Positions 36,042 through 46,473 of a stretch of DNA of 64,000 nucleotides are shown here, piece after piece. Position 1 is the stretch's first letter. Each line of letters opens with the position of its first letter. The notes beneath the pieces are model-generated. The model did no database searches and was not told the origin of the DNA. It saw nothing but the letters and a program-made list of their open reading frames with translations. Both the position numbers and the translations under genes were made by a program. This DNA comes from Monosiga brevicollis MX1 (lineage: Eukaryota; Opisthokonta; Choanoflagellata; Craspedida; Salpingoecidae), in assembly GCF_000002865.3 (NCBI RefSeq), contig NW_001865041.1, positions 330,421 to 394,420 on the forward strand. The letters are read 5' to 3'.

Positions 36042-39000
36042 ATGCCAGCTCACCAGCTAGCCGGCCCCATGGCGCTGGTGTTGATGATTGCACTGATGCT
36101 GGCGCAGGCACAGGCCGACTCGGCCTGTGGACCTGAGCAACCGACCGTGGAACTAACATTCAGCTCGGCCACGCAGTTATCGGTGCAATTTGAGTAAGCG
36201 CAGCTGGCCCCACTGCCTCGCGCGTCTCGCTCTACACTCCATCAACTGAACACCCGAACCATGATGTAGAGACACTCACGCCTCGTTTTGCGCGCACGCA
36301 CCTCGTCTTGGATGCAGAAACGTCTCGGTGGCTTGGACAGGCACGGTCACCCAAGATAGCCTACCTCACCATGAATTGCTGCCTCATCGGCGCTACTTTC
36401 ACCTCGCAGGCGAGGTACAGGGTGCCTTGACCTTGGATAATCAGCAGGGCACGCTGACTGGCTTTCTTCAACACGATCAGACCATGTGGGAGCTTGAGGC
36501 CCATCCAGCGTCAAAAGTCCATGCCCTGCGCGCCTGCGCGCGCCAACATGATAGCACCTGGGATTTGGACCGTCATGGCCAACATTTTTTCGTCAATGCC
36601 ACCGACGAGCTGGCCTCACCGCCCGACCACGGAGACCGCGCCCGCGCCCGCCGCGAAGGCCCGGCATCCAGTCGTCATAACATCTGCACCCTTTTTTTCG
36701 ACTTGGACGCCAGCTTCGTGACTCAATGGCAAGGCGAGTGCCCCAACAGCTACTCGAGCAGCGACTGTGCCGACCTGCGCGCTGGTCGCCTGGTGGCCCG
36801 TGCTGCAGACCTTCTCCATCAAGCCAATTACATGTACAGTGCCAGCGGCCTCAACATTCAGTTCCAGCTTGCCGGCGTTTCGCAATTATCCACCTCTTTT
36901 ACCACCTCCACTCAAAGCGCCTCTGAGGTTCTCAACAAATATCAATCTTGGCTCGTAACTGGGGGCAGCTTCTCCGGCAACACCTACACAGCTGCTTCCG
37001 TACGACCCGACGACGAGCCCCTGACCTTCCAAGATGTATGCACAAACATCTTGCTAACGCACGTCAACACGAAGAATGTGGCTGGGCGGGCCAGCCTGGC
37101 GAGTACCGCTGGCAACACCGTCGGTGGCATTTGTGAATTTCGCGTGATCAAAAGGTTCGTTGTGCTCCACTGCACGGGGCATTGCCCTGGAGGTTGATAC
37201 AAGGGCCGCAAATCACCAGATTGTCCTTGCCTTTTGCGTCTCCGTGCCCCGTCCCTTACCATAGCACGCCACGTGCCACCAACACGGGTTATGTGACGAC
37301 CCTTTTGGAATTTGGCGTGCCCTCTTGGACCACGGTTGCGGTAGGCTCACTCGCCATGAAGCTCTTGCCCTTCAATCTGGCCCTGGGATCCCGTCTGGTC
37401 CCAGAGCTTGCTTGCCCCGCCTTGTGTCTGTTCCCGGTATCGCCATGAGCTCACCCCTTTCGGTGGGGGCATGACCGGTTTAGATTACCTTGGCACATGA
37501 GCTGGGTCATAATCTAGGCGCCTCGCACGGTAAGACTGCTGGCTTCATTAGCCCCGTGCGTGAGGACGGGCCATTTGCCCTTGCCGTAAGAATGTACTTT
37601 CCCTGACGTTTGGATGGTTGTGTCTCCGCCGTGGGTGCCTACACATTATTTTGTCCCAGACTGTTGTGATAGCGAAGATGCTAGCTGTGACACATCCGTG
37701 TACCCGCTCTGCAGCAGCACCGCCGACCACCGATGTGTCCGTACTGCTGCAAACGGTGGCCGCTTTCTCATGTATCCCTCGACGAGCTCGACCAGCAGAA
37801 ACTCTGTCCTTCTTTCTCCTTGCTCCATCTCCTCCATCAACACCCTCATTGCGGCCAAGGGCGCCTGCCTTGAGATTCCCAACGCTTGTCGCTTTGGTGG
37901 ACCTTGTTGCTTGAGCATCGAAGGAGCACTCAAGCCAGAGGGGACCCTGTGTCGTGCACAAGACCCCCTTCATCCATGCCAGGCCGCCGCCCAATGCGAC
38001 GGTGAGCATGGCTATTGTCCTCTGGCCGTTAAAGAAGATGATGCATACTGTTTTGGCTCGGATGATACCCATGGGGTCTGTCTGAGCGGCACCTGTTCCC
38101 ACCCGCACGACGGTTTTTGCGACGCCAACCTCAACAACAACGGGTGTACCTTGCCCAGCTTTCCCTGCGTCCGCACCTGCCAAAACCCAAGCAGCTCAGT
38201 CTGTGCGGCCGTCTCCCGCTCATGTCAGCTCCCCAGCACGCCGTATTTCAGTTTGCCTGAGTGTGACTACTCGGCTCAGGGCACGTACTGCAGCACCGCC
38301 TCAGGCACAGATGGTCAATGTGACGGCAACGGAGTTTGCAATGCTTGCCCCGTGGGTGGTTGTGCCTACGAGACGTCTGACACGGCCTGCGCCGATTCCT
38401 GTGCTACCAGCACCAACCCTTGCCACATCACGCCCGGGGCTTGTGTGGAAGATCGGTGTATCTTTGATGTCCAGCCCGACGGCACTGTGTGTCCTGGTGG
38501 ACTCTGCTCTGCGGCCGTGTGCGTTGAGCCCGACGACCAGGGTTGCCTGCCTTGGTCTCAGTGGGGTGAATGCCTAGCACACGGGCGGCGTCGCACGCGT
38601 GCTGCTGGTCCTGGTAACTGCTCAACCGCGCAAACAGAAACTTGCGGCGGCGTGACGGTCACGCTGCGCGTGGACCTCACTGTTGCAGAGCGCGAGACTC
38701 TGCTTAAGCTCGTGCGCTCTGGCGGCGAGGTTGCCGACGTGTACGAGCTTGAGCATGCCTATGATAGCGGTGTTACCACCATTGTCTACGCCTCGGAATT
38801 GGTCTCGGACTGGGAGCTGTATCAGCGCCTTGATAGCGTCTCCGATGCCATTCAGAACTCTGACTCGCGTTACAGCACAATGACCGTCATTGCGCCTGTT
38901 GATGCTGCCAATACCACGCCAGCTGGATCCACAGGCAAATCGGGCGGTAACGTGGCTGGCATTGCTATAGGTGTTACAGTAGCCGTCTTGCTCGTAGTGG

Positions 39001-40016
39001 CCCTCGTGGGCTTCTTTGTGTGGCAACGCCAACGACAGGGCCGTTCCAGCCCCGGCCGAGGTCATGCAGCTGGCACCAGAAAGCTTGAGAATCAAATCTC
39101 CAGTCCCATGGAGACAGCGCTTCACACGTACCCGACCCCCACCGCCAGCCCGAATGCCAGTGTGGCCACGAGTATGACGACATCAACTGCACCTGCACCA
39201 CCGACCCCCGCTCGTCCTCAGGCCCCCGCTCGTCCTCAGGCCCCCGCTCGTCCTCAGGCCCCTGCTCGTCCTCAGGCCCCTGCTCGTCCTCAGGGCGCCA
39301 TTACATTGACACCGACTCGCACCGCACCCGCAGCCGCACCCGTGTCCCCACGTCCTGCCTGGCGGGCTGCCACAGCGTCTTCGGCCTCGCCAGCTCAATC
39401 CCACACCACGGCCCATGCCAAGCCTGCCCCAACGCCAAAGCCAAAACCAAAGCCAAAGCCAGCCCCAAAGCCGAAACCAACTGTTGTATCGCAACCAAAG
39501 CCCCATACTACTCAATCAGCATCAGACGCGATGCAAGCCACGGTTTTGTACGACTACGCTGGCACGGATGCGACCCAACTCAGCGTTCGGGCCGGGGACA
39601 AGGTCAACCTTGAATCTGATGCGCCTCAAAACGACTGGTGGTTTGTGCGTCATCGCGGCCAAGCAGGCTACGTGCCGGCATCCTACCTTCGCCCCCTCAC
39701 CACGCCAGCAGCGGCGCAGCGGCGCCCGACTTTATCACTGCAAAATGCCGGCCACACAGAGGAAAGCTCGACGGATGACGCTCCAGCAGGAGCCGTGCGT
39801 GGGGCACGGTACACATTTGTTGCGCAATATGATTACTCTGGAACGACCACGGACGAGTTGAGCCCGCGGGCCGGCGAATATCTCACCTCGGACGACCCCA
39901 TGCCAACCACACCTGGCTGGTTATATTGTCGTGACGCGAAGGGCCACGAAGGCTATGTTCCATCATCATATCTTCAAAGCCGTACCCTGACCCTGACCGG
40001 TAGCACAACCAACTAA
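36042..40016 (+). CDS. ADAM10-like transmembrane metalloprotease with TSP1 and two cytoplasmic SH3 domains
   Basis: A surface metalloprotease of the ADAM10/17 type. A signal peptide is at 36042 (ALVLMIALMLAQAQA). The prodomain exon from about 36320 ends at a furin-like RARARR. The catalytic domain begins NICTLFFDLDASF. NTVGGICEF and ATNTGYVTTLLEFGVP align with the ADAM10 block before the active site. The zinc motif ITLAHELGHNLGASH lies on a small exon (about 37484-37529). It splices in phase to DCCDSEDASCD at about 37657, giving HExxHxxGxxHD. Then FLMYPSTSS, SPCSISSIN and a shortened disintegrin-like Cys block (GPCC, GTLCR). More Cys-rich sequence follows, with a TSP1-like motif PWSQWGECLAHGRRRTR. 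The transmembrane helix is VAGIAIGVTVAVLLVVALVG (about 38950-39020). The tail holds five ARPQAP-type repeats, a KPKP run, and two SH3 domains (VLYDYAG...GYVPASYL and VAQYDYSG...GYVPSSYL). The TAA stop ends at 40016. The final exon alone is about 2.35 kb. Confidence 0.88.
39196..39296 (+). repeat. 18-base coding tandem repeat (ARPQAP units)
   Basis: Five near-identical copies of an 18-base unit encode ARPQAP-type repeats in the cytoplasmic tail of the ADAM10-like protease, between the membrane helix and the SH3 domains. A KPKPKPKPAPKPKP run follows near 39435-39480. Confidence 0.93.
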
Positions 40017-40526
40017 TCAGAACCAACTGCGGTGGTATGGCTTTGAATCAAAAGCCTCTAGTTTTTTCTGTTGCGACGCCTTCGTCCCGCAACCGCCATT
40101 TGCGTGACAAACAACAAATCATGGCATATCGTTGTGAAGCGCCGAGCAGGTCTCGTGCGCCCTGTACAGTGTAACCGACTGCTGTTAGCATCTTGTTGAT
40201 CAAGACTCTACCCAATCGAACGTCCATCGTCATGTTTGATCGTCATCCCCACAAAAAAACACAAATTGTCAAAACAAAGCATGCATGAAGATTATCTCAC
40301 AAAACACTCTCTAATTTCAAACAACGGACAGCTTCGTCGTCATGGCGGCGGTTCCGCCCTGGGCGAAGCGTAGCGGCTATCGCGGCACGGACAAGGTAAG
40401 CTGCGGCTGGCCACCACACCGAGCATGAAGGGATTGCTAGCAGTGAGCCATTCATGCCCTTTCTTGGAACGTCATTTCCAGCCCACTTCATCGGCGTTTG
40501 CCAAAGACGGTGATGCTTCGATCAAA
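40017..40526. other. Intergenic region downstream of the ADAM10-like gene
   Basis: About 510 bases, AT-richer than the genes. No supportable gene; likely 3' UTR plus the promoter of the next tandem gene. Confidence 0.5.
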
Positions 40527-41345
40527 ATGACCACAATCCCAGCGAGCCGCTCCCACTACGCCACCCCGGAAGTCAGCGCCGAGGCTGTTGAAAGCAGGTA
40601 GGACCTTCAAATTGCTGCCCTGCTGGCCTGTGTGCTTTCCAACTCGCACGAGAGTGCTCACCCAAAGCTTTTCTCTCGCTCTCTTTCTCTCGCCCCTCCT
40701 TCACCTTCACCTGTGCTCATCCTATTGTCTGGAACTCACGCGCAATGACTGGCTTTCTTGAACAGGAAGCTGCGAGCCCCCGGTTGGCAAGACGTGCCAC
40801 CACCGGTAAGGAAGAAGCCCTCTTCCCGTTTTTGAAGTGGCCTACTTGTTCACCTTCTCGGTTTCGCCCTTGCCCTTCTGCTCTCCCTGTTTCTCTCTCC
40901 CAACCTCTTGTTTTTTCCGCCTTGATGGAGCGCGCCTGGCTGTTGCTCCATCGTCTGACTCAGGAACTACTGCTGGTTTGGCTGTGCGTGTTAGGCACCT
41001 GTGCGACATCAAAGACCCGTAGCCGCTGCAGCCAATCCTCTGCTGCAGACTACGCAGAGAGCTGAAATCGCGACCCATCTAGGTTTGTGTTTGACTCGGG
41101 ACATCGCGACCTCGTCCTTTTTCCACTGCACCGTTCTGCCTGGCACTCAAGCACCCGATTGATGGCGCTTTGACTCCTCACGTGATGTTGGGCGCGCTGA
41201 ATCCCGATGACTGTTGCTAGGATCTGAACAGCAGGCTCCAATTACTGCGGGCATGCGCTCCGTCGTGGATCAGCCTTCGCCCTCGGCCCAACAGAAGCTG
41301 CCCCATCAGCAAAACACCTTTCGATCAACGCTGAAACTCATGTGA
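40527..41345 (+). CDS. Small protein of about 89 residues, unknown
   Basis: Four exons can be joined in phase. 40527-40597 encodes MTTIPASRSHYATPEVSAEA then VES. 40766-40805 encodes RKLRAPGWQDVPPP. 41049-41082 encodes TTQRAEIATHLG. 41221-41345 encodes SEQQAPITAGMRSVVDQPSP then SAQQKLPHQQNTFRSTLKLM and TGA. All introns are GT-AG, and the phases (2, 0, 1) agree across junctions, which supports a real gene. The product is short, polar and Pro/Gln/Ser-rich without a signal peptide or membrane segment, so probably intrinsically disordered. A further exon could hide in the 243-base intron after 40805. I recognise no family. Confidence 0.45.
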
Positions 41346-42038
41346 ATGTGATGTTTTACGTTCAAAATGAGTGTGCAGCATCTGTGCGTGCCAGCATAGG
41401 GATGCCCGTCACTACTCAGACGTTTGTCTCAACATCGCTCAGTCATTTTATTCCTAGCCCAAAGTGCTCTGCCAGAGCCACCTTTCTTACTCGCCTAGAA
41501 ACCACGTCGACCATATTGTTTACCTGTCATCGAAGAATAATCTGTTGTTCGGCTGCGTGTTGTTCGAAACTCAGACCGAAATGTTGAGTTTGATGCTGCC
41601 AGATGGGCCATGCCTGGATTTCTTGGTGCCTGACCACAAACTTTGCTTAAGATCCAAATCCACCCATGAACAGCTTTTGGACACTCTGAACTCCAGCAGC
41701 ATGTACTTGACAAAAGGCACGCGTCTTTTTTCTCCTTCCTTCATCATCTGAAAGCTTGAAGAGATATAAGGCCTAGATTTGTTCAACAAGAGCTCAAGCA
41801 ACAATGATTGATGACTTGTAAAAGGCAGCCGTCCGGTTTTCGATGACACTATGGTTTGCTTGTGCCCAAAGTTTTTGGTGTTCGAGCCGGGGTAAGCGAG
41901 AAGGTGCTGGCCTTTTGGCAAGAATCTGACCACTCAGAGCATCTCTGTGACCGGCTGGAAGCTGTCTGGCAAGGGCAGAGGCGGGGAGGCATAGAGTGAA
42001 GGCTTGCGCGCAGCGCTTGATGATTGGAGCGACCGCGT
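41346..42038. other. Interval downstream of the small gene
   Basis: About 690 bases. It is AT-richer and contains an open frame at 41464-41751 (+, 95 codons) with no recognisable motif and no splice context. I do not call it as a gene. Confidence 0.4.
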
Positions 42039-42316
42039 TCAACTGAACCAACGGTTCAAGCACATGCGCTCAGCTGCAGTCAAGTCACGTTGCCATACAT
42101 CGACGATGAAGACAACGCGCTGTGGTGCCTACGCAGGACCCAAACCAGAATCGTGAGCACGCACATGGGCTTAAAGGAGCTGCCAGGCAGATACACGTAC
42201 ATCGGGAGGTGCGCAGTATTCAACGCTGTGTTCGTAACTGTCGTCCATCAAAAAGGGCTCACCAACTCGCCAATGCCTGAAAAAGAAAAATCGAATCAGA
42301 TGTGAGGGCTCACACC

Positions 42317-42350
<34 letters not shown>

Positions 42351-43198
42351 AATGCACGTAGGGTTGGGCAATCAAACACAAATCGAAATGATGCTCCGAA
42401 TACGAACGTTTGAGTACCGCCGCAGCGCAGGATTGCAGGGGTGTCGTTGAGCGGAATGTGCAGGCGAAGGCGAGCATTGGCTGGTCCCGTGTGCGGCTCA
42501 ATCTTGGCACCGGGGTCGAGCACAGAGAAGAAGGCGTTGCCAAACACGCAGCGACAAACGTCCGACTGTAGCAGGCGCAACAAAGCTGCGGCGCCTGGGC
42601 AAGCGGCCCAAAGTTCATTGTTACAGCGCCCTTGGTCCACTAACATGGCTACTAGCCATTGGCCTTGGTCTGTTTGATTGTGTTTCCAGAATGAGGGTCC
42701 TGATGAAGATGAATTGGAGTCTGCCTCGGCCAAGAGCTGTTCATAGTCCATCTGCAGGGCCGTCGTTGCGGCACGGGCTGCCTGAAGCATATGTGCACAG
42801 CAAGACGTGCACGACTCCTCGGTCATGAGTGGGGGCGCGCGGAGTTCCGGGATGTGCAGCAAGGTGGGCCGGTAACTCTCGAGAGGATCACGGGTGACGC
42901 GCCCCAGAGCCAGGAGCCGCATGGCTGTCTCCAAACGAGCAGAAGAGGTGGCGCTGCGCTGGGCACGCCAGCGGGCCACGCTCAGGGCTCGACGCTCTTG
43001 GTAGCATTGGCAGCGTACGCAATCAGGCAGGGCACAGGCCTGTCGCACTTGTAGCGGCTCGTGCAAGATCTGGTCACCCCACATGAGAATGGTGTGCGGG
43101 TGCAGCGACAAGTAAAGAAACGCGTGCCCCAAAGATGAAGCAACGAGGTTCGTCTCAGTGGCACATGCGTGAGCAATGTTGCGATGCGGCGTGCTCAC
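42039..43198 (-). CDS. Aspartyl/asparaginyl beta-hydroxylase-domain protein
   Basis: A 2-oxoglutarate/Fe(II) oxygenase of the Asp/Asn hydroxylase (ASPH) fold. The large 5' exon runs from about 43198 to 42414. It includes a Cys-bearing segment (LPDCVRCQCYQERRALSVAR) and, at its end, FFSVLDPGAKIEPHTGPANA then RLRLHIPLN. This is the family's first metal-His block (PHTGPxNxRLR). The next exon (about 42273-42213) supplies HWRVGEPFLMDDSYEHSVEY, with the second His in DDSYEH. The last exon encodes RVVFIVDVWQRDLTAAERMC then LNRWFS, with TGA at 42039, matching the conserved LIVDVWHPDL ending. No membrane anchor is visible. The 5' end is uncertain: the frame is open to 43198 but begins there with GTG, and the first in-frame ATG is near 43085, so an upstream exon is likely. 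An A28 run lies in the first intron (42319-42346). Confidence 0.8.
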
Positions 43199-43220
43199 AG
43201 CTCACAGCTCACAGCTCACA
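43192..43220. repeat. (GCTCACA)n heptamer repeat, four copies
   Basis: Four tandem copies of a seven-base unit at the 5' end of the hydroxylase-like gene. They interfere with deciding its first exon. Confidence 0.9.
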
Positions 43221-43447
43221 GCCACGCTCAAGATGTTAGGGGCAGGAAGCAGCGCATAGCTTGGGCGAAAATGGGTGGGAAAGTGGCACGGCCTTGGATT
43301 ACTTGGCATGTCCACCATGGCCAGTATCCATGCTACAGTGGTTGGACAAGGCACATGCACGAAGTCAATTCCCACAAGAGAAAGGGGTGGAGCCTGCTTG
43401 GGCACGCGCCACCTCCACACGCCTCCCCTCCCCGGCTTCCTGAGCAA

Positions 43448-43448
<1 letters not shown>

Positions 43449-43489
<41 letters not shown>
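43449..43489. repeat. (AC)n microsatellite, about 20 units
   Basis: Uninterrupted AC dinucleotide array in the divergent region before the DEAD-box gene. Confidence 0.96.
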
Positions 43490-43490
<1 letters not shown>

Positions 43491-43529
43491 CTGCAACATC
43501 AACACATCAACAACACATTCTGCTCTCAT

Positions 43530-43754
<225 letters not shown>

Positions 43755-43905
43755 TTGTTGTCATCATATGGCGGATGGCCGTGCAACTGTGAAGGAGATG
43801 AACGCTGCAAGATGTCAGATAAAACATTTGTCAGATAAATTGATGGGGATGTGATGTCAGCGGTTTTGGGCGTTTGAGCATTTGAGTCTGTTTGACCGCC
43901 ACGAG

Positions 43906-46368
43906 ATGCTGGGCGCCGTTGTCGTCCGCGGCACAACCGTGCGCGGCTTGGTCAGCGTCAGGTGCGCCAAGGCACAGAGAGTCCAAGATTTATTACACGG
44001 CCAGGGAAGCCTGCGCTTGTTTCCGCTGGGAAGCTCTCGGCTGGGCCAATGCCGCCTGCACGCGCCCTCGCGCCGTCACAGCACGCAAGCCCAGCCGCAG
44101 GCGCTGGCCACCTGGTCTCAGGTACTGCCCCCTCCCTGCCAGCCCTTCGAGCCCCTGCTAGTCGCACAAGGTGAGGCAATATTTGAAGCAGCCCTCTGCT
44201 CCCCTTATCTCCTCCGCCGCCGCTTTCCCTTATCCGGCTTGTCTTTGCTCGCACCGCTTTTTCTCGACAGGCTTCAAGCTGCCCACCCCGGCACAAGCCC
44301 ATTTCCTGTGCAATTATGCCCCGGCTGAGCACGTTGCCTGCGCCTTTGGCGCTGAAACTGGCTCCGGCAAAACCTTAGGTTTGCCCCTCGCCCCCAAGTT
44401 GCACTCACCCTGGATTCGTGTCATGCCCTCATCTCAGCACAACTGCGCTTGCGGGCCGTCCCATGCAGCCTATGCCATCCCCTTGCTGGCCCAGCTCAAG
44501 GCCGGAGTCGGCTCCTCCGGCACTCAAAGCGATCGCGAGAGCAGCGACGAACCCAAACTTCCACGTGCCCTTGTCGTGGTGCCGTCGATGGAGCTCAGCC
44601 AACAGGTCGTTCAACGCCTGCTGCTGTCTCGGTCGACCGGCTACCCCGCCCCGACTTCACATCGCCGCATATTGCCGCATATTGCCCGATGCTCCATAGG
44701 TGCTCAACTTTATTCAACCATTAGCTGCCGGCCTGGGGCTGCAAGCTCGCCAGCTGCTCCCGCGTGATGACCTCGAAATGCATGCTGGCCTCGCAGATCT
44801 TCTCGTCACCACAGCCAGTGCCCTCGACCAGGTGCACCCACAAATTTGCCCCTTTCACATATCCGCCTCGCATTCAAGACTACTCACACCGTGCGCCCTC
44901 CTGTTGCAGGGTCATTGGCGGCCGTTGACCGATGCGGGCCTGGACATGGTTGTAATCGATGAGTTTGATGCCATTTTTGATGGCGCTCATGACCAAGGCG
45001 CCTGGCGACTGCTTCAGCGTGCCATCCCCCATGCCTTTCGCAATGGCCGCCGCAAGGACGCTTCTTGTACGTTTGTGCAGATTGTGATGGTGCCTCCCAA
45101 CCAAACTATTGCAATCGCAGCGTCGGGCTCCTCACCTCTTCCCGTGTGCCTGGTGTGCCTGCCTTTCTACTGCCCAGCAACGCGCGTCCTCTTCACTGGA
45201 GCCACCTTGCCCGACCGTGGCGACCGCAGTGTGATGAGCTTGCTCCAATATCGACTGCCCGGTCTACATATCATCCGCACCCCACAGTACGCCTATTCTC
45301 TAGCCATGGCCAACCCTTTTGGAACTGCACGTTCTGGCAACAATGTCACCCCGCTGCATGCCATCGCTGCAGACTACACAAACCGCGACAGCGCCTGCGT
45401 CAAACGCTCATTCGCTTGCAGGATGCCGCTCTTTCTGACAGCGCTCGTGTACGTACGCCAATATCAGCGCGACACCGCCTTGACTTCTGACAAAGCTGTT
45501 TGCTGGAACCCCTTACACTTTGGTCCGACCGTGACTGAGCAGGCGGCAGAAGTCCAACGGGTACTGCAACAAAAGTGCGCTGGAAAACGCACCATCGTGT
45601 TTTGCAACACTGTCAAGCAAGTAACTCAACTCTGCGCAAACCTGCAGGACACCAACGGTCCGTGCCCCAGAGCTGCGCCGAGCCTTGCATCTTTCCCTCT
45701 ATGCCCAGAAAGGCATCGCTCAAATATGATTGCCTACCTCTCTGTTTTTAGTGATTGAGTACCATGGCAAGCTTCCCAAAGCCATTCGCGAGCAGCGCTT
45801 GGCGGCATTCTGTGCCGATCCCACGGCCACAATTGTCAGCACGGATCTGCTGAGCCGGGGTCTTGACTTGCCCGTTGATGCGGTGATTCAGGCCTACTTT
45901 GCCACTGTAAGCAACTTGCTCATTCCGTGCTCACGTGTGACATCCGCAATCAAAGAAGCAATCTTACCCCCGCCATCCCATCGACAGAACGTCTCCATAT
46001 ATTTGCATCGCATCGGGCGGACAGCTCGTCATTTTGCACCAGGAGAAGGTGCGTCCAGGCGAAGCACGCTGTATTTTCTGTCCTTGCGTGACTCGTTCAA
46101 AGTCTCCTGACCCACTGCTACATGCTTTGATCTAGCCATTTCCCTCTTGGCGGCGGATGAGGGACATCTTGCTCGAGCGGTTGAGGAGGCTTTGGCCGCC
46201 GAAGCAGCAACGACCCAGGCGTCAAGCCGGGGCAAGGGCAAGGGCAAGGACACGCTCTCGCCAGCCGAGCTGGAGGAGCGCCGTGCCTCCTTGCAAGATC
46301 TCTTCAGCCGGAAACGTGGGCTTCGCCGGCGCGTGCAGCGCTATGGCAACGCAGCACACCGAGACTGA
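43906..46368 (+). CDS. DEAD-box RNA helicase (DEFD variant), probably DDX28-like and organellar
   Basis: An ATP-dependent RNA helicase. Exon 1 from the ATG at 43906 encodes MLGAVVVRGTTVRGLVSVRC and an Arg-rich, acid-poor stretch resembling a mitochondrial presequence. Q-motif region: FEPLLVAQ joined to GFKLPTPAQAHFL. Motif I: AETGSGKT (about 44360). Motif Ia: PRALVVVPSMELSQQV (44560-44605). GLADLLVTTASALDQ follows. Motif II: VVIDEFDAIFDG, with DEFD in place of DEAD (about 44955). Motif III: LFTGATLPDRG, with TGAT for SAT. The C-terminal lobe has KRTIVFCNTVKQVTQLC (about 45590), VEYHG-like VIEYHGKLPKAIREQRL, motif V TDLLSRGLDLP and motif VI YLHRIGRTARHF (about 46000-46035). The tail has Lys/Gly repeats and RKRGLRRRVQRYGN, ending at 46368. 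About eight exons. The DDX28 assignment is tentative. Stops 105 bases from the convergent TMEM144 gene. Confidence 0.82.
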
Positions 46369-46473
46369 CCCAGGATCGGTGATTCTGCCCGTAAGACCAC
46401 AGCAGATCCGCGCACTGCTCGGCACTGAGTTACTGACAATCGATTTTTGATTTTTTTTCCAAACTCATGCATC

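Noticed and set aside
41571-41933. 120-codon minus-strand and 95-codon plus-strand frames after the small gene
   Set aside because: They overlap each other, lack motifs, splice context and a sensible start. AT-rich 3' sequence is more likely.
42319-42346. A28 run as a retroposon tail
   Set aside because: It sits in an intron of the hydroxylase-like gene, where on the sense strand it is a poly-T run. No element body or duplication is seen.
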